From NCBI GenBank assembly GCA_947454135.1, contig CANGJI010000022.1, positions 1-36,296 of the forward strand: a stretch of 36,296 nucleotides of DNA, given 5' to 3'. The notes below the pieces were generated by a model, which was not told the DNA's origin, made no database searches, and was given only the letters and a program-made list of their open reading frames with translations. Each line of letters opens with the position of its first letter. The stretch's first letter is position 1. Of the stretch, positions 1-7,069 are shown piece after piece. The position numbers and the translations under genes are program-made. The DNA comes from Sphingomonadaceae bacterium (GTDB taxonomy: Bacteria; Pseudomonadota; Alphaproteobacteria; Sphingomonadales; Sphingomonadaceae).

Positions 1-455
1 AGCGGATGTGGCCGGGCCTGACTTGCATGAATTGCCGATCATCGGAAAGGGAGGCAGTAGTGGGCAAGGGAGCCTCCAATTGCGTGAGCATGACGACCGG
101 CATTTCAGGCTGATGCACGGGCCATTCCTTTATCGAACTATAGGAACTCATATCTGTCCAGAGTGGATCTATTGTTCCTTGTCGCATTCAGACGCGACTG
201 CGTCAGCGCGACAACTCCGCATTCAACGGGCGGTTCCCTTGCGACAAACATAGTCGTTACAAGGTTGCGCTTGCAGCCAATATGGACGTTAATGAAAAAC
301 TGCCTAGTGGGCCAAGAAGCGCATTTATCTTCAATGGCTTGCGCTGATCTGGGTAAGGATTCGGTCGCCGCGCAGTGAACGGACCCGGTTCCGGGCATGC
401 CTATTGGATAGAGAAAACCATAACTTTAATTATAAGTTTAGGACAGTAAGTCCGC
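1..455. other. Stretch without a recognisable gene
   Basis: I find no supportable gene here. The base composition is close to even AT/GC, clearly less GC-rich than the rest of the window. The reading frames that stay open are short and their translations resemble no family I know. One frame is open from the left edge to about position 253, so the tail of a truncated or decayed gene cannot be excluded. The right end (about 410-447) is AT-rich and holds a small inverted repeat, AACTT-N7-AAGTT, at 422-438, just past the end of the metallophosphoesterase gene. Confidence 0.6.
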
Positions 456-1184
456 TCATGCGCCGTGTCGCGCGCGCACGGAAAGTCCGTTTTCGTCGAT
501 GATCAACTCGTTGAAGCCGGCGGGTGTCGCGCGCAGGCGCTGCGACAGGGTGCCGGCGCCGATCATCCGCACCGGGCCATGCTCGGTCGGCTGCTCGATG
601 TCGAAAGCATCGTGGACATGGCCGGACAGCACGGCCAGCACGCCGCGCTTTGCCAGCGCCGCAAGCGCGCGGGTGCCGCCGCGGGTGAGCGCCTTGCCGC
701 GCGTGCCGGTCTCGACCAGCGGGTGGTGGCAGGCGACGAGGACGCGCGTGCCCGCCGGGAGCGCGTCGATCGCGGCGAGGCACGTGGCGAGGCTGCTTTG
801 CCCCACCCGGCCCTTCGACCAGTTGAGCCGCAGCTGCGCACGCGCGGTCGTCTTGAGCGGGACGATGGCTAGGCCGGGAAGCGTGATGCCGTGGTTCACC
901 GCGCCCTGCAGCGCGCGAAAGCGGCGGTAGGGATCGAGGAATCGCTCGACGAGGTTGAAGTAGGGCAGATCGTGATTGCCGACTTCGACGGTGACCGGCA
1001 CCCCCAGTGCGCGGATCCAGTCTGCCGCCGCGGCAAATTCCCGGTGCCGCGCGCGCATGGTGAGATCGCCGGTAATGGCGACTGCATCGGGCCGCTCCCG
1101 CGCGATACAGTCCGCCACCCAGTGGAGCGCGGCCTTGTCTTCAAGGCCGAAGTGCACGTCGCTGATGTGGAACAGGCGGATCAT
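456..1184 (-). CDS. Calcineurin-like metallophosphoesterase
   Basis: This is a 242-residue cytoplasmic protein of the calcineurin-like phosphoesterase fold, which uses a two-metal centre to hydrolyse phosphomono- or diesters. All metal-site motifs are visible in order: D9-x-H11 (DVHF), G39-D40, G69-N70-H71-D72, H153 in CHHP, and G188-H189-V-H191. The length and motif spacing match the single-domain 3',5'-cyclic-nucleotide phosphodiesterase-like (CpdA/Icc) subgroup, but the substrate cannot be read from sequence. There is no signal peptide. It starts 10 bases after the stop of the small membrane protein at 1195-1461 and is probably co-transcribed with it. I am confident of the family and unsure of the substrate. 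Confidence 0.9.
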   Translation of the reverse strand: MIRLFHISDVHFGLEDKAALHWVADCIARERPDAVAITGDLTMRARHREFAAAADWIRALGVPVTVEVGNHDLPYFNLVERFLDPYRRFRALQGAVNHGITLPGLAIVPLKTTARAQLRLNWSKGRVGQSSLATCLAAIDALPAGTRVLVACHHPLVETGTRGKALTRGGTRALAALAKRGVLAVLSGHVHDAFDIEQPTEHGPVRMIGAGTLSQRLRATPAGFNELIIDENGLSVRARHGA

Positions 1185-1194
1185 GGTGCGCTGC

Positions 1195-1461
1195 CTAAAC
1201 CCGTCCCGAAAGGATTAGCCAAGCCGAAACTGCGTTGAGCAGGCTGTAGGCCAGATAGCCCAGCGCACCCAGCGCGTTTCCTTCGGAGGCCAGCAGCAGC
1301 CCGCCCAGCAGCATCAGGAATTCGACGACAAGCGAGAGGCGGCTGCTGAGTGCGTGGTAGAACCACGGCAATTGATCGAGCAGGGGGTGGCCACTGTCCA
1401 TGATGGCCCGGTGCAGCGCGAAATTGCCGATGCCGAGCAGGAAGATGATCAGAATCGCCAT
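1195..1461 (-). CDS. Small multi-pass membrane protein of unknown function
   Basis: This encodes about 88 residues, mostly hydrophobic. There are about three membrane segments: one at the N-terminus (MAILIIFLLGIG), one around residues 40-58 and one towards the C-terminus. I chose the ATG at 1461 because it directly precedes the first hydrophobic segment. An in-frame ATG at 1491 would add a ten-residue basic, proline-rich leader and is the main alternative. I recognise no domain. It lies immediately upstream of the metallophosphoesterase in the same direction with only a 10-base gap, so the two are probably one transcript. The link could be functional or only transcriptional. Confidence 0.7.
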   Translation of the reverse strand: MAILIIFLLGIGNFALHRAIMDSGHPLLDQLPWFYHALSSRLSLVVEFLMLLGGLLLASEGNALGALGYLAYSLLNAVSAWLILSGRV

Positions 1462-1724
1462 GCTGCCCCGACGATAGGGTGGCGGCTGCATCCTGTCACG
1501 CCGCCGGACGGCAGACTCGTCGCTCGTGGAGCAGGATTGGCGGTTGGTCGGGCATGCCGCCCGTTTGTCGGCACGATGCAGGATTCGGTCGACCCTGCCG
1601 CGCAGCGATCCGCGGAATCACCTAGCAGAATGGGCATGCGGCGGTGGCGCGGCTCCCCAGATGGACCGGCCAGCCCAACCACCGCTCTGCGATGAAATCT
1701 GCAACCCAAGCTAAGGATACCGCC

Positions 1725-2072
1725 ATGTTCAAGAACGCTCTGATCGCAACTGGCCTTGCCGGCCTGGTGCTTGCCGCCCAGCCCGCTTTCGCCCAGACCA
1801 CTGCCCCGGCTCCTGCCAACCCCGACGTGGTCGTCAAGCACCGGATGGTCCAGTACGCCGATCTCGATCTTTCGACCGCGCAGGGCCAGTCGAAGCTCGA
1901 CGCCCGCCTGCGCCGTGCCGCCGCCGCGGTCTGCGATGCCAGCTACGGTCCGCACCCGCTCAGCGAATCGATGGAAACGCGCCGCTGCTACCGCGATGCG
2001 ATCCAGTCCGCGGAGCGCGCGATGGCAGATCGCGGCGCGAAGCTGGGCACCGTCAAGGTCGCCGCGCGCTGA
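1725..2072 (+). CDS. UrcA-family exported protein
   Basis: This is a 115-residue protein with a clear Sec signal peptide (residues 1-23, ending AQPAFAQ). The mature part matches the UrcA family of alphaproteobacteria: a YADLDLST motif, then an LDARLRRAAAAVCD helix, and a second cysteine near the end (RRCYRDA) that probably pairs with the first. Function is unknown for the family; the protein should be periplasmic. The start is set by an AAGGA ribosome-binding site at 1713-1717, seven bases before the ATG, and by the signal peptide beginning there. It stands alone between a minus-strand pair on the left and a minus-strand regulator on the right. Confidence 0.85.
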   Translation: MFKNALIATGLAGLVLAAQPAFAQTTAPAPANPDVVVKHRMVQYADLDLSTAQGQSKLDARLRRAAAAVCDASYGPHPLSESMETRRCYRDAIQSAERAMADRGAKLGTVKVAAR

Positions 2073-2201
2073 ACCCCGATTGCTCGAACGTCTGAAGCAG
2101 GCGGCATCCAGTCCCCGCCGCTGCCGACGTGAAGGGTCGTCACCATGCCGAGGTTCCTGCCCCCGGGACCGGTCTGGTGGCGACCCGCTTTTCTGCGAAG
2201 A

Positions 2202-2717
2202 TCAGTTGGCAGCGCGCAGCTGTGTGGCGGCCAGCCTGTTTTCGGCCTCGATATCGGCGCCATCGCGCCACATGAGGTCCGCACCGCCCAGCACGCGATC
2301 ATCGTGGGCGCGGATGGTGATCGGCAGGATCGGCAACCCGTCGCGGGAATCGCAAAGCACGGGATTGGCCGGAACGTTCATTTCCCACTTCTCGCCCCAC
2401 TGGCGCAGCGCCAGCATGGCGGGGAGCAGGTCCATCCCCTTGGGTGTCAGCCGGTACTCGATGCGGCGGCGATCATCGGCGCAATGCTCGCGCTTGAGAA
2501 TGCCCGCCTCGACCAGGCGCGACAGCCGGTTGGAAAGAATGTTGCGCGCGATGCCCAGCGCATCGAGGAATTCCTCGAAGTGGCAAACGCCGTTGAACGA
2601 AGCCCTCAGGATCATGAAGGACCAGCGTTCCCCCATCGCTTCCAGCGCGCAGGGTAGGCCGCAAGCGGCGAGATCGGCGAGGGATTCGCGAAGTTTTCCC
2701 ATGACGCTTTGTGACAT
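2202..2717 (-). CDS. HxlR-family winged-helix transcriptional regulator
   Basis: This is a 171-residue DNA-binding protein of the HxlR (MarR-like) family. The N-terminal winged helix shows the family landmarks: a conserved cysteine before the first helix (C23 in LPCALEAMGERW), the recognition region around residues 55-75 (ARNILSNRLSRLVEAGIL), and the wing R82-RRIEYRLTPKG. HxlR proteins bind as dimers to palindromes and several sense electrophiles or redox stress through such a cysteine; that this one does so is inference. About 50 residues follow the winged helix, longer than the shortest family members. A near-perfect palindrome lies 24 bases upstream of its start (see 2742-2763). It is divergent from the exported CC_3452-family gene, which it may co-regulate. 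Confidence 0.9.
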   Translation of the reverse strand: MSQSVMGKLRESLADLAACGLPCALEAMGERWSFMILRASFNGVCHFEEFLDALGIARNILSNRLSRLVEAGILKREHCADDRRRIEYRLTPKGMDLLPAMLALRQWGEKWEMNVPANPVLCDSRDGLPILPITIRAHDDRVLGGADLMWRDGADIEAENRLAATQLRAAN

Positions 2718-2741
2718 ACCTCAATCTGCAGGGCAATGTAA

Positions 2742-2763
2742 GTTTCTAGTTGCAACTCGAAAC
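2742..2763. promoter_or_regulatory. Palindromic operator candidate for the HxlR regulator
   Basis: The core AGTTGCAACT (2748-2757) is a perfect palindrome. It is flanked by GTTTC (2742-2746) and GAAAC (2759-2763), giving 22 bases of dyad symmetry with one mismatched pair. It sits in the divergent intergenic region, 24 bases before the regulator's start codon, where a dimeric winged-helix protein could repress its own promoter and affect the gene at 2934. Confidence 0.6.
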
Positions 2764-2933
2764 CTAATAAAGTAGGTATCGATTCGCAACGGAAATCGCA
2801 TCCTCTCCATCCGGTGGTCCGGGCCAGTGCCAAAAGCTTCGGCCCGGACCGCCAGCCCCGCAGTTTCCGAGCAAGCCCCCCGGGATGTCCCGGCGGCTCG
2901 AACCAGACTTGAAACTAACCAAGGGGAACTACC

Positions 2934-3299
2934 ATGCTTGCCATCCGCAACAGCGCCAACCATTCGCCGATCATGCGCCAGCTGATCCCGGCTGTGCTCG
3001 CTCTCGTCGGCACCGCTGCCAGCTTCGCAGTCACCGCGACGCCGGTTCGCGCCGCCGATGCCAATGCCTATTACTCGGTCACGCTCGCCGCGCCGGTCGC
3101 CAAGCCCGCCAAGCTCATGCTCGGCGACGTGCTGTGGAACTGCGCGGGCGACACCTGCTCGGCTGGTCAGGACACCGCTCGCCCCGTGGTCGTGTGCACC
3201 AAGCTCGCGGCCAAGGTCGGCACGATCAATCGCTTCTCCACCCCCAAGGGTGAACTGGCGGCGGAAGAGATCGCCCGCTGCAACACGCCCAAGGGTTGA
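2934..3299 (+). CDS. CC_3452-family exported protein
   Basis: This encodes a 121-residue protein with an extended N-terminus followed by a Sec signal sequence (hydrophobic core about residues 17-33, cleavage near PVRAADA). The mature domain resembles the CC_3452 family of Caulobacter and sphingomonads: a YYSVTLAAPV strand, a short VLWNCAGDTC segment with two cysteines, a PVVVCTKLA segment and a final cysteine in ARCNT. The four cysteines suggest two periplasmic disulphides. The function is unknown. The ATG is preceded by a good ribosome-binding site (AAGGGGAA at 2921). The gene is divergent from the HxlR regulator and followed by a strong terminator, so it is probably a single-gene transcript. 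Confidence 0.8.
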   Translation: MLAIRNSANHSPIMRQLIPAVLALVGTAASFAVTATPVRAADANAYYSVTLAAPVAKPAKLMLGDVLWNCAGDTCSAGQDTARPVVVCTKLAAKVGTINRFSTPKGELAAEEIARCNTPKG

Positions 3300-3370
3300 C
3301 CGCCCCTGACCTGATGACCTGGCTCTTCAGCGCGCGCATTCCACCCACACCCTGAACGCGCGCCCCTGAC

Positions 3371-3415
3371 ACGGCTGCGGAACGGTCTTTCCGGACTGTC
3401 CGCAGCCGTTTTTTT
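3371..3415 (+). terminator. Rho-independent terminator
   Basis: A perfect 10-base-pair stem (CGGCTGCGGA at 3372-3381 with TCCGCAGCCG at 3399-3408) is followed by a run of seven T. It ends the transcript of the CC_3452-family gene. The next gene begins only about 28 bases later. Confidence 0.93.
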
Positions 3416-3442
3416 GTGCAGACGGCTCGCGGGGCGGCCCCT

Positions 3443-4159
3443 ATGCTAGCCGCGATGCTGCGTATCCTTCCCGCCGCCGCGCTGATCCTTGCGCTGGTCA
3501 CCTCGCCGCTGGTGGCCGCTCCTGTCACATCTGTGGCTACCGCTACTGCTGTCCCCGATGCCGCGCTGCGGGCGGACCTGCACTGCGCGGCTGCCTTTGC
3601 GATTGCCGCATCCGAGCAAGCGCGGGGGAGCGGCGCAGCGCTGGCGCTGCCGCCCATGGCCGTGCGGGGCAAGCGCTTCTTCGCCGATGTCGGCGCGCGT
3701 GCGGTCGAGCAGGGCGGGATGACGCAAGCTGCAGTGCGCGATCTGCTCGTCGCCGAAGTAACCGAGATGCAGCGCCGCGGCGCGGCAGACCCTGACCGCG
3801 AGCTGGCCGCCGAAGTGAAGCCGTGCCTCGCGCGCCTCGATGCTGCGGTGCCGCCGCTCCAGACCCCCGACCTTGCCCAGTGCGCCGCGATCCTGACGCT
3901 GGCGTGGGAGGAAGAACGCGCGAAGGGGCCGGACGGACCGGCCGCGCGCGATCTCCAGACCTTGGCGCAAGTGCTCTCCACCCGCGCGCGGGAGGGTTTC
4001 ATCGCCGCAGGCAAGAGCGGGGACGGCGCCGATGCGGCCGTCGAGGCGGCGCGCGATGCCATGCGGGCGGAGGCCGCCAGCCGCCCCGGCGGCGTCGACA
4101 ACTACGACATCGCGCATTGCTACGATCTGGCGGCGCCCGATACGAAATCGCACTACTGA
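3443..4159 (+). CDS. Exported protein of unknown function with an internal tandem duplication
   Basis: This is a 238-residue protein with a signal peptide (hydrophobic residues 5-25, cleavage near VAAP). I recognise no named domain. The mature part appears to consist of two related units. Unit one (about residues 44-136) begins DLHCAA and ends CLARLDAAVP; unit two (about 142-232) begins DLAQCAA and ends CYDLAAP. Each unit has one cysteine at each end, 80 and 79 residues apart (C48-C128 and C147-C226), and is predicted to be mostly helical. One disulphide per unit is likely. The start is the ATG at 3443; an in-frame ATG at 3455 is also possible. No clear partner gene is adjacent, as msrB follows after 106 bases. 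Confidence 0.75.
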   Translation: MLAAMLRILPAAALILALVTSPLVAAPVTSVATATAVPDAALRADLHCAAAFAIAASEQARGSGAALALPPMAVRGKRFFADVGARAVEQGGMTQAAVRDLLVAEVTEMQRRGAADPDRELAAEVKPCLARLDAAVPPLQTPDLAQCAAILTLAWEEERAKGPDGPAARDLQTLAQVLSTRAREGFIAAGKSGDGADAAVEAARDAMRAEAASRPGGVDNYDIAHCYDLAAPDTKSHY

Positions 4160-4265
4160 AGACTTGCGCAGGCCCAGCCTGAACCCGCGCACTTGCCTCA
4201 ATCGCCCGCTTGCCGAGCGCGGGCGCGCTTCCCATATTCCGCGCCGAGCCAAGGAGAGCTGATCC

Positions 4266-4667
4266 ATGCCCGACAACAAGATGAACCTGACCGATGCCGA
4301 ATGGCGCGCGCGGCTTTCGCCCGAGCAATACCAGGTCCTGCGCCAGGGTGGCACCGAGCGGGCCTTCACCGGCAAGTACGAGAAGAACAAGCTGACCGGG
4401 CAGTATCACTGCGCCGGCTGCGGTGCGCCCTTGTTCGAATCGTCCACCAAGTACGACAGCGGCTCCGGCTGGCCCAGCTTCACCGCGCCGGTCGAGCCTG
4501 AGGCAGTCGATGAGCACCGCGACGTCAGCCATGGCATGATCCGCACCGAAGTGCGCTGCGCGCGCTGTGACGGCCATCTCGGCCACGTGTTTCCCGATGG
4601 CCCCGGACCGACCGGCCTGCGCTACTGCATGAACAGCGCAGCGCTCGAATTCACTCCCGAGGACTGA
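4266..4667 (+). CDS. msrB: Peptide-methionine (R)-S-oxide reductase MsrB
   Basis: MsrB reduces the R epimer of methionine sulphoxide in oxidised proteins, using thioredoxin to recycle. The 133-residue protein is a full-length stand-alone MsrB. It has the zinc-binding pairs C49-x-x-C52 and C98-x-x-C101, the SGSGWPSF substrate loop at 65-72, the [11 protein letters not shown] segment and the catalytic cysteine C121 in RYCMNSAAL. No signal peptide is present, so it acts in the cytoplasm. A strong ribosome-binding site (AAGGAG) lies about ten bases before the ATG. No msrA is nearby. Confidence 0.97.
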   Translation: MPDNKMNLTDAEWRARLSPEQYQVLRQGGTERAFTGKYEKNKLTGQYHCAGCGAPLFESSTKYDSGSGWPSFTAPVEPEAVDEHRDVSHGMIRTEVRCARCDGHLGHVFPDGPGPTGLRYCMNSAALEFTPED

Positions 4668-4826
4668 GTTTCGGACGCTTCTGCTTACCCGTGAAAGTTT
4701 GTCCGGGGGCAATCGTATCCTGCGGGTTAACCCTGTGTTCCGAATCGCCTATGCATCAGCCGCCGCGAGAAGGCGTGCTCACCGCTCCAAGGTGCGCCGC
4801 GGCATGAGGGAGCTTACGCAAAGCTG

Positions 4827-6983
4827 ATGGCCAGACGGGATTTCCCTAACCGTTCCAAGCCTGGCCGCTCCGAACCGGGGCGTTCGTCTTCGCGGCGCCA
4901 GCGCGATCCGGAGCAGCAGTCGTTCCTGCGCCGCTGGGTGCGGCGCGTGGTCGTCTGGGGCGCTGCCCTGACGCTGCTCGGTGCGATGGCGCTGGCGGTA
5001 GCCGTCTTCGTCACCGAACGCTCGCTGCCCAGCTACGAGCGGATGAAGACGACCCAGACGGGGCAGACCATCGTCGTGCGCGCAAACGATGGCTCCGAGA
5101 TCGTCACGCTCGGGCCGAGCTACGGCCGCTGGGTGCCTTACGAGCGCATTCCGCAGACGCTCAAGGACGCGATGATCTCGGTCGAGGACCGGCGTTTCCG
5201 CGAGCATTGGGGCGTCGATCCGATCGGCATCGTCCGTTCGGTGATGGTTCGTATCCAGTCTGGCCACTGGCGCCAGGGCGGCTCGACGATCACGCAGCAG
5301 CTGGCGCGCAACATCTTCCTCAACAACAGCCGCACTTTCGATCGCAAGATCCGCGAGGCGCTGCTGGCGATGGCGATCGAGCAGAAGTTCACCAAGGACC
5401 AGGTGCTCGAGCTCTATCTCAACAAGGTCTACTTCGGCGGCGGCGCCTACGGCATCGATTCCGCCGCGCGCAAGTTCTTCGGCCATTCGGGCGAGCAGCT
5501 CAGCCTTGCGGAAGCGGCGATCATCGCCGGGCTGGTCAAGGCGCCCTCGCACTATTCGCCCACCGCCGATGCGGCTGCTGCGGTCGACCGCGCCAAGGTC
5601 GTTGTCCAGACGATGCAGGACGCGGGCAAGATCACTCCGGCCCAGGCTGCCGCGACCGATTTCAAGACGGTCAAGCTGGCCGAGGAGCAGGGCCAGAATT
5701 CGGCGCGCTACTTCACCGATTGGGTGCTGCCGCAGCTCGATCTGCTGCTGCCCGACAATGACCAGCCGATCGAGGTGTGGACGACGCTTGAACCCGGCGC
5801 GCAGCGCGCCGCGACCGAGGCGATCCAGGCGAATGTGCCCAAGGGCGCGCAGGGTGCGCTCGTCAGCCTCGATCGCGATGGGGCCGTGCTGGCGATGGTC
5901 GGCGGCACCGACTACGTGACCTCGAACTACAACCGCGCGACCAATGCGGTGCGTCAGCCTGGATCGGCGTGGAAGCTCTTCGTCTATCTCGCCGCGCTTG
6001 AAGCCGGGTACACGCCCGACGCCAAGGTCAAGGACGAGCCGGTGACGATCGACGGCTGGAGCCCGCGCAATTCCGGCGGGACCTACGCCGGCGAGATCGA
6101 CGTGCGCAGCGCCTTTGCCTATTCGAAGAACACCGTTGCAGCGCAGCTTGGCAATGAAGTCGGCTTTGGCGCGGTGGCGCAGATGGCCCGGCGCTTCGGC
6201 ATTACCACCCCGATCAACACCCTGCCCTCGATGGTGCTGGGCTCGTCCGATGTGCGCGTAATCGACATGGTGCGCGCTTTCGCAGCCGTGCAGGCCAAGG
6301 GCACGGCGGTTACGCCTTATGGCATCCGCAAGATCACCTCGACCGAAGGCGAAGTGCTCTACAGCCACCGGCCCGAACCGGCGCAGCAACTGGTGCCCAA
6401 TTTCGTTGCGGCGGGGATCACCGATCTGCTTCAGTCGGCCGTGAGCATCGGCACGGGCCGCGCCGCCCAGATCGGCCGTCCGGTGGCGGGCAAGACCGGC
6501 ACGACCAGCTCGAACAAGGACGGCTGGTTCCTTGGCTTCTCCAGCGGGATCACCACCGGCGTGTGGATGGGGCGCGATGACGCGCATCCCGTTCCCGGCC
6601 TGCAAGGCGGCACCGCGCCCGCGCGCGCCTTTGCCGCCTACATGAAGGTCGCCACCGCCAAGCGTCCGCCCGAGAAGTTCGATACCGATCTCAAGCTGCC
6701 GCAGTGGCAGCTCGAGCCGGATGACGAGGTGATGCAGGCCAATCCGGACGGCTATTTCTATGCCGACCCCGATGGCAACATCATCGAGCCGGGAGCCCAG
6801 AACGGGACGGCAGGCAGACCGCCTGCGGGCGATGGCGCGCTGCCGGGCGTCGATCAGGCCATTCCGGTGCCCGATGGGCCCCCAGCGGCGGGCGATGATT
6901 TCCTCAATCGCGCGACCGGCAAGCAGACCGAGCCTGTCCGGCCCCGCCCGAAACCCGCCGCGACCGCCAAGCCGAACGGCTAG
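4827..6983 (+). CDS. Class A penicillin-binding protein (PBP1A family)
   Basis: This is a bifunctional peptidoglycan synthase of 718 residues. It has a basic cytoplasmic tail (1-40), one membrane anchor (about 41-63) and a periplasmic glycosyltransferase-51 domain with the catalytic glutamate E120 in ISVEDRRF and the motif GGSTITQQLARN (151-162). A transpeptidase domain follows with S380-x-x-K383, S433-K-N435 and K556-T-G. It polymerises lipid II and cross-links the stem peptides. It ends in a low-complexity proline- and alanine-rich tail (about 645-718) of unknown role. It is shorter than E. coli PBP1a (about 850 residues), mainly because it lacks that protein's extra inserted domain. It is monocistronic, ending at the shared terminator at 7015-7055. 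Confidence 0.96.
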   Translation: MARRDFPNRSKPGRSEPGRSSSRRQRDPEQQSFLRRWVRRVVVWGAALTLLGAMALAVAVFVTERSLPSYERMKTTQTGQTIVVRANDGSEIVTLGPSYGRWVPYERIPQTLKDAMISVEDRRFREHWGVDPIGIVRSVMVRIQSGHWRQGGSTITQQLARNIFLNNSRTFDRKIREALLAMAIEQKFTKDQVLELYLNKVYFGGGAYGIDSAARKFFGHSGEQLSLAEAAIIAGLVKAPSHYSPTADAAAAVDRAKVVVQTMQDAGKITPAQAAATDFKTVKLAEEQGQNSARYFTDWVLPQLDLLLPDNDQPIEVWTTLEPGAQRAATEAIQANVPKGAQGALVSLDRDGAVLAMVGGTDYVTSNYNRATNAVRQPGSAWKLFVYLAALEAGYTPDAKVKDEPVTIDGWSPRNSGGTYAGEIDVRSAFAYSKNTVAAQLGNEVGFGAVAQMARRFGITTPINTLPSMVLGSSDVRVIDMVRAFAAVQAKGTAVTPYGIRKITSTEGEVLYSHRPEPAQQLVPNFVAAGITDLLQSAVSIGTGRAAQIGRPVAGKTGTTSSNKDGWFLGFSSGITTGVWMGRDDAHPVPGLQGGTAPARAFAAYMKVATAKRPPEKFDTDLKLPQWQLEPDDEVMQANPDGYFYADPDGNIIEPGAQNGTAGRPPAGDGALPGVDQAIPVPDGPPAAGDDFLNRATGKQTEPVRPRPKPAATAKPNG

Positions 6984-7014
6984 ACTTCACGGGGTTTCGG
7001 GCCAACGCGAACAT

Positions 7015-7055
7015 AAAAAAGGGGCTGGCGAACCGAAGTGCGCCAGCCCCTTTTT
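7015..7055. terminator. Bidirectional Rho-independent terminator
   Basis: A perfect 10-base-pair stem (GGGGCTGGCG at 7021-7030 with CGCCAGCCCC at 7041-7050) is flanked by six A on the left and five T on the right. It can therefore stop transcription from the penicillin-binding protein gene on the plus strand and from degP on the minus strand, which converge here. Confidence 0.95.
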
Positions 7056-7069
7056 GCATCTGTGGCCGA

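Noticed and set aside
422..438. AT-rich inverted repeat AACTT-N7-AAGTT past the end of the metallophosphoesterase gene
   Set aside because: Five-base arms in an AT-rich patch could arise by chance; it has no T-tract arrangement for a terminator and no gene to regulate.
4724..4733. Palindrome GGGTTAACCC between msrB and the penicillin-binding protein gene
   Set aside because: Only 10 bases with no flanking symmetry and no clear promoter; too weak to call an operator.
4779..6605. 608-codon open frame on the minus strand opposite the penicillin-binding protein gene
   Set aside because: Antisense to a gene with complete catalytic motifs; the composition is typical of a third-position GC artefact.
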